Below, piece after piece: positions 1 to 9,949 of a DNA stretch of 64,000 bases. The position numbers and the translations under genes are program-made. How positions within the stretch are numbered: position 1 is the stretch's first letter; each line of letters starts with the position of its first letter. Below the pieces are notes generated by a model that worked only from the letters and a program-made list of their open reading frames with translations, did no database searches and was not told the DNA's origin. The DNA comes from Utricularia gibba (taxonomy: Eukaryota > Streptophyta > Magnoliopsida > Lamiales > Lentibulariaceae). The stretch covers positions 186,001-250,000 of the forward strand of contig NEEC01000030.1 of the NCBI GenBank assembly GCA_002189035.1, given 5' to 3'.

Positions 1-496
1 GTAATGTAATAAGCGATCTATCCCAAGAGAAAATCCTTAAATAAGAATGCAAATCATAGAAACAATCTAAGTATGATTGGACTCCAGCATCATCTCTTCT
101 TCCTCATTGCTAAGCATTTCTATCTCAACCATAAAATGCATATGTAATTGCCAAGCCCATTGGTGTATAACATTGATAATTACTAAAAATATGAATAGTA
201 GCTCAAATTTCTTTTTTTAACAAAGACAACTTCACACAACTAGAAAGAAAAGCAAAAAGACAACAAATTAATGCTTATCAAGAGACCTATGTCAAATATG
301 GCAACAAGAGTGATCAAAATCATGAATGTTCAACCATCCACCAAATAGCAAGGAGACAAGAGTCAAAGAGACCAAGCTATAGTCAATTGAGAAGCAGCCC
401 CTTGAAACTACTCATTTGTTGTTTTTGTAGTCCATTGCATTTTATCTTCTTAGAATAAGTAGAGGCCAGTAGTGAGGCTTAATTCTAATGAAGTTA
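1..496. other. unassigned AT-rich sequence
   Basis: No open frame longer than about 60 codons with recognisable content, no RNA gene and no clear LTR terminus are visible. It flanks a copia LTR fragment on its right and is probably old transposon-derived or intergenic DNA. Confidence 0.4.
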
Positions 497-720
497 GTTG
501 ATGTGTTCTAGAGACAATCAACTTATTAGAAAATCTTATCATTTGATATTAACCTTGAATTATGATCAAATTTATATCACTGATAAAATCTTTTACTTGA
601 TCTATATGTCGTAAAAATTATGATGAGATCATAATGTCAGATTCTTCAAGCATTTATGTTCAAGTAAAAAACTCCTTGGTTAAAGAATTTGTGAAATGAA
701 GATATCACAAATGTGGATAA
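497..720 (+). repeat. Y-family (copia) LTR fragment, first ~225 bp only
   Basis: The segment matches the first part of the Y LTRs at 4,721 and 53,402: the block with GTGTTCTAGAGACAATCAAC, then the phrases around GTGATCAAATTTATATCA and CACAAAT-CGGATAA. Homology stops near 720, so the remaining ~1.2 kb of the LTR is absent. The fragment is more diverged than the other Y copies, suggesting an older insertion. No TSD can be recognised because the right end is lost. Confidence 0.75.
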
Positions 721-1437
721 ACATGGGAGCTTGTTGGAGGAAGAGGTGCATATAGATCCCTTTTGGTTAGGGATCTATATGTTGATTAATGTTAAAATAA
801 GGAAAACAAATAATATCAGTAAAGTTAGACTAACCTATGGCCAAGAAATAGATAAGTCAAACTCCTTCACACAATCCTCATCCCAACCATTTATTTTAAA
901 AATGTAGTCCAGTAATTGATAAATCATGCATAACAAAAAGATTAATAGAGATTAATAATAAAGCACAATATAACACAAGATATGAAAATACATTATTTAC
1001 ATCTGAAGATCACTTGTTATATGAGTGGACATGGTATGCATCGAATCCTAGATGAGGACACACCGTTAGTATTTCTCTTCGAGATTGCACAATATGACAA
1101 GGGTATAGTGACCACAACTAGATATAGAGACAATTCAAAGTGATACATATTCTGATGTCAAATGTGGAAAATATATATATATGAAAGCTTACTTCATATT
1201 AATTGGCAAGAAGATGTAGCGAATGTTGCATGGATGTTACACACCACTTTTTAATTATTTCCAAGTCAAACTTTTTATCCACGGCATGTTGCATTCATAG
1301 GTTGTGGATGAATGCAACCTCCATTAGATGACTTAGTGGCTGCAATGCCATGGTTTTCCTACATGTAAAAACAATAATCATCAATAAAAATTCCAAAAAA
1401 ACATAATTTATACTCTATTAGTTTCATATCCAATGAC
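721..1437. other. unassigned spacer with a 12-bp perfect inverted repeat
   Basis: Positions 749-781 form CATATAGATCCC and its exact reverse complement around a 9-nt loop. Nothing else in this stretch is recognised. It lies downstream (3') of the MULE transposase remnant and could hold that element's 3' untranslated sequence or terminal inverted repeat, but I could not identify either. Confidence 0.35.
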
Positions 1438-2224
1438 TTACTCAATGGTGTCGTCCAATACATCATCCATCAACTCGCCATACACACATTGATGGGGAGC
1501 CTTACACCTTCTTTTATTTTTTGGAACCGGTGGAATACCGAAAGCATCCAAATCGCTGCTGACTTCCACCTGCATATTCACACAACTATTGAAGATGAAT
1601 CCTTTGTTGTAGGTTTGACTATATAGCATGTTATACACCACGCTTTTTGGGACTGTCTTTGGAGATATTTCTAGATGCAGTTTATCATTTTCTTTCTTCA
1701 CTTTCACAGGGCTTTGAAGAGAAGTCTCACCAACTTCCTCATTGCCCATGTTGGTCCTACATGGCTCCAGTGACGTGAGTGTTTCATCCTCTTCCATTCG
1801 TTGAACCCTGTCCTTATTTAATTCACCCTCTTTGCAATCTTTTTTCTTGTAGCCTTTCTTGCCATATGTGGAACATGATACCGGCCTAGAAATTACATTT
1901 AATCAACCATAAATCCAAAACTAATCCATACAAAAAAAAGTGTGATTGACAAAACCTGGAGAATCTGCACTTCTGTGAAGTAGATGACCAACCAGGTTTC
2001 TTACGTTTCCATTCAGGTGGAAGCAGTGGTAAGTCAGAAATAGAAGGCCATTTTTCATCTCTCAAAAGCCTGAACACATCACCATCATAAATTCTTTGAT
2101 AGGTTGTAAGCATATATTTAAAGTCTATGTATTCGACAGAACTATGGCCTTCCAAAATGATAGCAATGGACACATGTTGGCAAGGTATGCCTAAACATAT
2201 AATAGACAAAAATATGAAACACAT
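1438..2224 (-). pseudogene. MULE transposase, SWIM zinc finger and C-terminal tail
   Basis: The 112-codon frame at 2,224-1,886 contains GIPCQHVSIAIILEG, the CxH half of a SWIM finger (usually CPCKH or IPCRH), followed by a conserved downstream block YKYMLTTYQRIYDG-like and PPEWKRKKPGW, which is the usual proline/basic motif after SWIM in plant MULEs. Between 1,885 and 1,800 a knuckle-like VSCSTYGKKGYKKKDC is readable, but the second Cys and the His of CCHC are both Tyr. The frame then continues to a stop at 1,438 with an acidic tail (LMDDVLDDTIE). Stops between the pieces show decay. Confidence 0.7.
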
Positions 2225-2429
2225 AATTGCAAATTCTAACCATAAAATAAACTATTAAATATCCAAAATATTGAAATTAACAAAATGCTACATATATAAC
2301 ATCAATCTTATAATAAAACTAAGAATAGAGTAACAAAATAGTTATACTAAAAAATATTACATGCATAATATCAATCTTATAAAAATATTACATTGCTGGA
2401 ACAATGTATCAATTGTTGGCCAACTTAGT

Positions 2430-3403
2430 TCACTAGAAGCCGAAAAGAGCATAGTGAAATTGCACAGGATGTGGACAAAAAGCTAAAGGAAGTACAACAA
2501 AATCCCAAAGAAGAGAAAAACTGGATTTTTGGAAATGATGGGAGAGAGAAGAAAATGTCTTGCCCTTGAACATCATGCCAGACAATTCTGGGGAGGAGGG
2601 GATTAGAGGAAAATCGCAAGAACCAGAAAGAAGAATGAGGAAGACGATCTAGGAAAACAAGTTCCCTTTTGAAGATTTCTTCTGTTCTTGAAGAACACTA
2701 CTCCTAGCTGAGACAAGTTTTTAGTTTTTCTACGTGAATAATTTATTGTTTATGCTTTGTTATGCATTCTCTACTGTTATTTAACTTTGAGACCAAAATA
2801 GTGATTATGATATGTCACCAAAAGGTTTTGTTTTTCCTTATGATGAGTAGCTAAAGCACCTAGTGGTGCTTTGAGGTAAAGGGTTAACAAGTTTGTTATT
2901 CACTAAACTACATTAACCACATATCACATTATTTATTTACAAACTACGATAGATCCAGGAGGAGGAAGTAATGAAGCTCACTAGAACACCCTAGTTAGAG
3001 GTTGATCAAAAATTAGGGAAAACAAAGGTTTGGGTAGACTTAGACCTTTGCTTGTTATGTGAATGATCTATGGTTTAAATGGGATAGTGGTAGCAATTTG
3101 CATGTTAACCCTACAAGTCCCAACGCATCACCCATCTCATCTTAGGTACAATCGAGTTCAAAAATTTGCTGCTTTTTTATACTGTATTTTATTATAATTT
3201 TCCTTGGTTCTAGTTTAAACTAAATCTATCAATATGACACTAATTGTATCCATTGATAATCACATGACAAGCATATGCTCTTTGTGTTCGACCCTAATCA
3301 CTATGCTTATATTTGTTATATGATTGGATGTGAATTAGAATTATAAATTTATTTGACAAGAAAATTTGTATTTTAATGATGTCCTAAAATTTTTCGTTTA
3401 TCA
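2430..3403 (+). repeat. V1: LTR related to the Athila (Z) LTR family, 5'-truncated
   Basis: The segment aligns by eye with V2 (40,157-41,324): shared blocks include the AAAATCCCAA region, GGGAGAGAGAAGAAAATG-like purine block, GATAGATCCAGGAGG and the 3' terminus TTTCGTTTATCA. That terminus is the reverse complement of TGATAAACGAAA, the start of the Z family, so V and Z are related LTRs. The left edge is not defined and no TSD is visible. It sits inside the MULE gene between the core and SWIM segments. Confidence 0.6.
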
Positions 3404-4248
3404 CCTAGCATCCTTGAGAGCCAAATTAAGGGACTATGAGTTGTTGTTCATCAAAATAGCGTACTTGTTGCCTTGATCAAAAAATGCTTGCCACTATTGG
3501 GATGGTGGGATATAATCCCATATACTCATATGCTTTTGGATTACATTCCGTAAGGGCTTCCATGGCATGCCTAAATTGACTAGGCATTGTAGCTTGAGCG
3601 ACAGCCCACACATGTCAACTATTATTAAAAAAATGCATCAAAAAATTATTACATAATCCAACAAATCAACTATTTTTAAATGTCAAACTTATCATTACAT
3701 AATAAATAAAACATACTTCTAACATACAATATTTAACAATAAACTATTTGAAAATATATAGGAAGAAATGCTATATAATTGAAAAAAAATTCACAAATAT
3801 GTAACAAAAATGCTTCAATAATGTATACCTTCTCAAAAAAGTAAACTCCTTTGCCACCATCTACCTCCAAAATTGACACTGTAGCACATTCATTTGATAC
3901 CTGATATTGTTCACAGTAACTTTGATGTCGCTTGAAATCGTTCTTCATGCTTCTCGCCACCATCTTCCTTGTGTTTTCTATTGCTCTCCTCACCTTGTGG
4001 GGAGTCACTTCCACATGTCAATCACACTTTATATCCGTAAGTAGATTTGCAGCTTTTCAATAGACAATCAATGAATCTATCCATGTACATCTTGCCAAGC
4101 CAACATGCATTCATCAATTTCTTGTTCACGTGTGTTTGACAATGGTCTCGTGGGGAAGTAACTCCATGAACATTTCAAGTCATCATCGGTGTTACTTTCA
4201 TGTACACCTTCCATGGGCATGTTACCCCTATACTAGCTCTATAATGAG
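3404..4248 (-). pseudogene. MULE transposase, DNA-binding to core segment
   Basis: On the minus strand the sequence starts right at the W1 insertion with VTCPWKVYMKV, matching the CPW-x-I/V motif of MuDR N-terminal domains, followed by DHCQTHVNKKLMNACW and LGKMYMDRFID, then the VTPHKVRRAIENTRKM helix block and a stretch ending SNECATVSIL that corresponds to the family's SNPGSTV-type motif. A separate piece at 3,640-3,404 reads AQATMPSQFRHAMEAL and NPKAYEYMG, matching the region just before the conserved CD-x-LLNN motif; the related ILMNNNS follows. At least two stops and a frame change are present. The segment is bounded by W1 on the right and V1 on the left. Confidence 0.7.
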
Positions 4249-4720
4249 TGTTGCGTATCGTCTTGTCAACAAATTTTAATTTAGAAAAATGTAAAACACA
4301 ATAAAACATAGTACAAGTGTTGATCTCACGGAATTGAGTTTTACGAAAAATGTTTTGTACTAAACTTTTACAAATTGTCATGGGTTCGTAAAAGGGGGTT
4401 TTTGAAATAAAGAAACAAAAGATACAATGCAAGTAATGGACCTTGACTACGAGAAGCAGTTCCTGAGAATTGGATTCCTTTTTCTTCTTTTGTCTATCCT
4501 TACCTCGCCTTTCACTGATTCCTTTTGAATAACTGGTTATAGGAGTAAGAATAGCCCACTTTGCCTTACACTCTGATTGACAAGAAGGCACGAGAATAAC
4601 CTCCTGTGATTCGCCTTTGGATGATTGAGAGGACAAGAGGATTGCCATCCATTATTCTCAAAACCGAATTATGCATGTGTACGAGGTCACTGCCCATCCA
4701 CTATCATGGTACCTTGGTCA

Positions 4721-6172
4721 TGTTAGTGTATGTGTTCTAGAGACAATCAACTCATTGGAAAATCTTATCTTTTGATATTTACTTTGAATTGTGATCAAAT
4801 TTATATCATTGATAAAATCCTCTACTTGATCTATGTGCTATGGAAATTATGATGAGATCATAATGTGAGATTCTTCAAGCACTCGTGATCAAGTTAAAAA
4901 CTCCCTGGCTAGAGTGTTTGTGAAATGAGGATATCACAAATACGGATAAGCTAGCACACATTGAGTTCCCTAAACTGTTTAGGCAATGGTTCTCACAATT
5001 GATGTAATGAGATTACTAGAACCTATTTGTGGGTGTCGATTAGAGAATCGATTCACTGGATGACTCATTTTCGAGATGCTACTATGGGAGGCTAACTATG
5101 TGTCAGTAGCAAGATCTCGAATATGACAGCCGTGCAAGTAAGCTTAGACTTGAGCTCAACAAAGTTATCTTGATCTTAAGCTCACATTTTCGCTCATTAC
5201 TAATGGGAGCCTAACCATGGCTTGCCTAGTATGGATGAGTAGGGATGTGACTCCTTAAGGTTGGAGATAGTTGATTGATCAATAAAGAATTCATAACTCA
5301 TGTTAGCGATGAGATCATATCTCAAGTAATTGCATCAAAGTCTAACAGTAAGTCCTGGGCCCAGGGTAATGACACTCGAATTGTTTGAGTAGGTCATTCA
5401 GTGTTAGTGCTTGAATGCAATTATAAGTTCGATACATCAGAAAGACACACACCCATGTTCTAGTATCGAATGAGATATAAGTATGATGAAAGCTGTTCAT
5501 TGCATGGTGGTTGGTCATGGAAAGGCTCAATCAGTTCACCTGATTATTCTTTAATCTTGGGGATTATGATATGTTGCTAGACATCACTCATGATCGATAA
5601 TGATGGATTTGATTAATTAAGAGTTAATTAATAAATCCATTATTACGGCCTTGATTGAGGAAGCCTATAAGGTCACACACAATAGTGGAGTCACTCATCG
5701 ATGTAAAATAGAATGACACAATTAAATGAGATATAATTGGTAAAGTGGATAAATTAAATAGAGAGTTATTTTGAGATTAATATTAATTAAACTCAAAATA
5801 AAAGATCTCATATAGATATGATTTGATATGTTACAAAATATCTATAAAAAAGATTTAGATCTTGAGATCTGCTCCAAAGTCTTCGTGCTCTCTGAGACTG
5901 ATCCACAAGGAGGCGTTTTTCTCTACTAGCACCTGAGGAATTCGACCAGCATTCAAGAGCCTTGAGAAGGTTATCGACGGAGTGCTCCATGTGTGGATAC
6001 CATAGAGACTGTTTGCTATTGGCGGTTGGTGATCAACGGAGTCATCTGAAAGGTATTTTCAGCATTCCTTTGTCTGACGTATATCGTATTCCAAGATCTG
6101 CGTTGGGGGTTTCTCAAAATTTTTAAAATTTCACTGCTTTTGAGACATACGATGTCTATGAGAAACCCAACA
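4721..6172 (+). repeat. Y1: solo copia LTR (TSD GGTCA)
   Basis: A 1,452-bp LTR with termini TGTTAGTGTATG and GAAACCCAACA, flanked by identical 5-bp GGTCA (4,716-4,720 and 6,173-6,177). Near-identical to the copia 3' LTR at 53,402-54,897, which identifies its superfamily. No internal domain remains, so it arose by LTR-LTR recombination of a full copia element that had inserted in W1. Confidence 0.92.
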
Positions 6173-6271
6173 GGTCACAAATAATTCGCCATCTCCCTTG
6201 AAACAATAGGGTTGGAGATAGTGCTATTCACCTTGCTCTTCATCAAAATTCACGAGAAGTGGCCTGCTACT

Positions 6272-7652
6272 TGATAAACGGAAATTTTAGCAATGTCGTT
6301 GCAATAAAAGAGAATTTCCATATCAAATAAATTTATAGTCTCTAATCCTCATAAAATACAAATTAAACTCAAAGTGTATAGTAGAATTCGAGGTCGATCA
6401 CACGTAGCTTGTGCTTGCTAAGTGTTTTAATAGATGCATAATTCGGGGTAACAATAGGTCTTAGTCTAAGCTTGGACTAGCAGTGGCAAGTAAGTTCAAT
6501 AAAAAAAATCAAGTTTAAATGCGAAAGGTAACAAGTACTTGTTCTAACTCAAAATAATACAAAGATGCCTTAAGGGTCTGCAGGTGATGTGGTGCTAAAA
6601 TACTTAATTTAATTTACCATGTTCCTACACTCACAACTTCAAATAACCTAAGTCTACCCAGTTTATTCATCAAATTTTCGGCAAAGCTAGTCTCCCATAT
6701 CATCACCAACATTGCAATTAGGCCTACCCGTATGCAAAATATATAGAACTAGGTCTATCCAATTCTATTGGTTCTACCACGTACTAACACCTACTGCTCC
6801 CGTCTTAATTTGTTGGTCTACCTCTAAATCAAGCATCTAATTTGTGAAGCTACTTGTTCCCCTCCTTAGGTCTACCCATGGATTGATAGAAACAAGAGCT
6901 AAGGAGCAATGATGAATTTTATTAAGACTCCTAGGTCTATACCACCATGCTTTACCTTAAGGCATCTCTAAAGTTCTAGCTACTCATATTTTGAAGGTAA
7001 AAAGTAATGATGTTAACATAATACAACGAAAATGTCAAGAACATCGTGCAGAAGTTGGTTGCAGAAACTGAAAACGTCAAAAAACTAAAGTAAAGTAGTA
7101 TGAGTTTTGGTTCCCGTCTGCTATTGTTCATAGGTCAGAACACTAGCGCTGGACTGGGTCTTGATTTTCTTCCTTCACGCTGGAAGTTCTTCTCTAGAAA
7201 AAATCGCCTTTCTTTCTCCTTCTCCTTAAGTATTCTTCGTGTTCGAGTTGGCGGAGAACCCCGTGTGTGTTTTGCAAACTGTGCTGGTCGAACCCCTCTA
7301 TTGCGATTCTCTCTCCTCTCACTTCCCAAGGCAGGTATAGGTTCTGAAAGCTCTGTAACTCCTGCCCCTGACTTGCAGACTACCGCCGCAACAGTATACT
7401 CATTGCTCCCTGCTGCACGGTGACTTGCCCAAAATCCTTGTTCTTTTCCATGATTTTCCGGTTGATGCTAGACTCAAAATTGTGTTAGAACATGGGTGGA
7501 CTAAATCCTTTTATTTAGCCCACTAACATACCAAAAATCACATTTTCCTAAATTATATATAAAAATACTTAAAACTATGAAATAAATAACTAAAGATAAT
7601 TAAAAACCTGTAATTTTTATATCATAAAAGCATGAAAATTTGTGTGCTATCA
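6272..7652 (+). repeat. Z2: solo Athila-type LTR (TSD CTACT)
   Basis: A 1,381-bp LTR beginning TGATAAACGGAAATTTT and ending GTGTGCTATCA, flanked by identical CTACT (6,267-6,271 and 7,653-7,657). Same family as the LTRs bounding the Athila element at 12,618-21,115, but closest in its central part to Z5 (60,562-61,971), so the family has at least two subgroups. The 107-codon open frame at 7,100-7,423 is LTR sequence and not supported as a gene. Confidence 0.92.
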
Positions 7653-8434
7653 CTACTCATGAATTGTGACTAGGAGACATTATAGAAAGACTGCAAACAT
7701 GATGCGTGGAAATATGTGGAATTCGAAAGAATCTCAGTAAAGAACCAAGATTGGTGCTCAAGATATGAAATGAAACTCCATCTATTTCTCGAAACTAAAA
7801 AGGTTTAGTCTCGAATGGCCATGAAAATAGAAAATGGAACATAAAGCTAAGATGTCTTCCTCCCTTAGTGGAGAGGAAGAATCAAAAGTTCTTGTGCGAG
7901 AACAAGTACGAGTAAAGGTCTGAAAAAGAGTCTACATCCAAATTGTTCCAAGTTTCTTTTAAGTCACTTCCATGTGCATTAACTTCCTCTACTCACCTTC
8001 CATGATTCTTTCTATCTTGCATGCGCCACAAGCTTTCCCATACGTGGAAGTAAGTGTCCAATCATTGCTGCACACTTTGACATGCCATAAGACAGAGGCC
8101 TTGACTAGTGTCAGTCTTCCATCCAAAATTGATCTACTTCACGTACAAGTCACAAAACGTCAATGTCTGGTCTCCTGTAAGTCTCTTGCAACAGTTAAAG
8201 ACTATCTCTTGCCACCTTTCGGTCAAAGTGCAAGAAAAAGATAACAAAATATATATACAAAATAAAAAAATAGTATTTTTCTAATAAAATAAAATACTTA
8301 TCAATATAACTTATAATTTAGGCGACTCAATACCTAATTAACACATAATAATATATAATAAAAAAGCAAAAAATGACACTTAACAACGAGCAATCAAACA
8401 ACGCTTATCATTCTTCTTGAACAAAAACGGACGC

Positions 8435-9584
8435 TGATAAGTGATTTTGTGTCATTCCAAAACATGTTCTTCCACTACTCTTGAGTGTTGTTTTTAAATA
8501 TCTTAGACCCCACTTTCTCATTATTCTCAATTGATTTTGCATCTTTCACACTACTTTGGTCTTTTTGGAGAGAAAGTGTATTTCGTGGATTTTTAGGGTA
8601 CTTTTGGATCAATTTGAGGAGAAATCAAGACCCACCAAATTATGGACTTGATGGACCACGAATCTCAACCCAAGACTCGGTCAACCGATGAAGATTTGGT
8701 CCAAGATTCGTGGATAAGACAGAGATATGAAGATGATCTTCGAAGATTTGAATAAAAGATTTGGATAGAAGATCTTCTCCAAGCTCATCAAATAAGCTGA
8801 ATACGAAGACTTGGATTGACTCACATATAAATACCCCACCCTCTCAACCATTAGAAACGTCTTTGACCACTTTTCCTTTGTACTTTTCCTATTTTCGTGT
8901 CTATTTTCATGTTAGAGTCAAGTTTGCGCGTGTAGGTGCTTGCGGCTGAGGATCTGCGATGAAGCCTTGCTTGCGCAAGTCCTGCGCGTGTGACTGTTTT
9001 ACTATATTTTTCGACATTTAAATTGAGGTTTGCTTTTGTTTTTCGCAACGTTTTCTTTATCAACGTGCTCTTTAGTATCACATAACCCGAAGGGAGTGTG
9101 AGAGAATCAAAGGTTGGCCTCAAGCACCTAAGGAGAAGGGCTCAATCGGACATCGTTGGTAAGGCACATTCTGTCTAATCTGTCTGCGAGGTGTGAGGTG
9201 TAGGAGTTAGATTTGGGTGTGGGGAAAACACGGGTCATCAAAAGAGATGAAATGGCTCTGGTGGCGTGGTTGATTCCATAATCCCACAAAACAAGAGATG
9301 GTGTTATAACGGTCACCAAGTAGCACTATTTTAGAATAACACCCCCAGAGCTTGCGCAAGCAAGTCAGTCTTCAAGGTTTGCACACACGCAAGGGCGAGT
9401 TTCAAGTAAGGTGAGTCCTGGATCCAAAGCCAATTTTCTTATTGTTTTTAAAACCAAATCTTTCTTTTATTTTCGTCCTTTTTTCAGTCTTTATTTGTAA
9501 AGAAAATTCCAATAACAATTCCCTATGGATATGATCTTATTTTATTACTTCGACGGTTTCTGTACACTTGCAGAATCACCATCA
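8435..9584 (+). repeat. X1: solo LTR of family X (TSD GACGC)
   Basis: A 1,150-bp LTR with termini TGATAAGTGATTTTGTGTC and GAATCACCATCA, flanked by identical GACGC (8,430-8,434 and 9,585-9,589). It sits in the DNA-binding part of the MULE gene. Related copies are X2 (13,798) and X4 (43,880). The style of the 3' end, with the conserved CCCTATGGATATGATCTT-like block, resembles gypsy LTRs, but no internal region proves it. Confidence 0.9.
8826..8833 (+). promoter_or_regulatory. TATA-like element in X1 LTR
   Basis: TATAAATA followed by CCCC lies about 390 bp into the LTR; the same element is kept at 14,122-14,129 in X2 and as TATAAACA at 45,588-45,595 in X4. Conservation in three copies fits the core promoter of the retroelement, transcribing rightward. 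Transcription itself cannot be seen from sequence. Confidence 0.55.
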
Positions 9585-9949
9585 GACGCAGTACTCTTCA
9601 AGTGCATATTTAGTTTCGACTTTGGATTGAAACACTATCCCTTCCCTATAAATAAAATACAATTTAAATACTAAAAATATCAATAATACAATTTAATCAA
9701 AAGAAACTATACTTACACAAGTTCTTGTATTCAAACACTATTGCATTCTGTCCTGACAATATTCAAAGGGCCTTCACTTGTTTTATTGTGAGGAGCTTCC
9801 AATTTTATTCCTTCAGACACGGGAATTTCCAAAGCTTGCCCATAATCATCATTCTCGGTGGGAAATCGGTCGTCAAGAATTTCATAGTCTCCCTCTTCGC
9901 TTCCATAGTCGAATATGAAGTTGCTTTCATACTCCATGTGAGTATACAT
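9585..9949 (-). pseudogene. MULE transposase, N-terminal exons
   Basis: An open frame from 9,949 to 9,731 encodes an acidic stretch beginning MYTHMEYESN with many Asp and Glu, as is common before the DNA-binding domain of plant MULEs. A plausible intron follows on the minus strand: donor GT-AAGTATAG just after the CTTGT at about 9,716 and acceptor TTTATTTATAG before GGAAGGGATAG near 9,645. The next coding stretch runs into the X1 LTR at 9,584 and resumes on its other side (8,434-8,391), where a KNDKRC-like motif typical of the MULE N-terminal domain is readable in one frame. Start codon choice (M at 9,949 or the Met five codons later) is open. Confidence 0.55.

Larger units (their letters stand above)
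4249..8385 (+). repeat. W1: solo LTR of family W, split by Y1 and Z2
   Basis: W1 starts TGTTGCG and ends ACTTAACA, like W2 (23,072-24,220). The flanks ATGAG (4,244-4,248) and ACGAG (8,386-8,390) match at 4 of 5 positions, consistent with an aged TSD. The W sequence is in three pieces, 4,249-4,720, 6,178-6,271 and 7,658-8,385, separated by two later solo LTRs that each have perfect TSDs. W1 itself lies in the MULE transposase gene. No internal retrotransposon sequence of family W is present, so the parent element is unknown. Confidence 0.8.
1438..9949 (-). pseudogene. MULE (Mutator-like) transposase gene, split by nested LTRs
   Basis: Pieces on the minus strand, read from right to left, follow the order of plant MuDR-type transposases: an acidic N-terminus (9,949-9,731), a short intron, the N-terminal DNA-binding region (9,640-9,585 and 8,434-8,391, then continuing at 4,248), the segment typically starting VTPHKVRRA (about 4,014), a core segment with ECNPKAYEYMG (3,640-3,404), the SWIM zinc-finger region with GIPCQHV (about 2,200), a degenerate CCHC-like knuckle (about 1,860) and a C-terminal tail ending at 1,438. 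Four insertions or insertion stacks separate the pieces: X1 at 8,435, W1 at 4,249 and V1 near 2,430. In-frame stops and frame changes occur as well, so the gene is dead. The DDE catalytic region was not located and probably fell in the part lost or diverged near V1. MULE transposases act in the nucleus on terminal inverted repeats; none was recognised here. Confidence 0.72.

Noticed and set aside
749-781. 12-bp perfect inverted repeat as a terminator or miRNA hairpin
   Set aside because: Too short for a plant miRNA precursor and there is no adjacent transcription unit; probably chance in AT-rich DNA.
7100-7423. 107-codon plus-strand frame as a possible gene
   Set aside because: It lies wholly inside solo LTR Z2; related frames in Z5 and Athila-1 LTRs are broken or on another strand, and the composition is typical of translated non-coding sequence.
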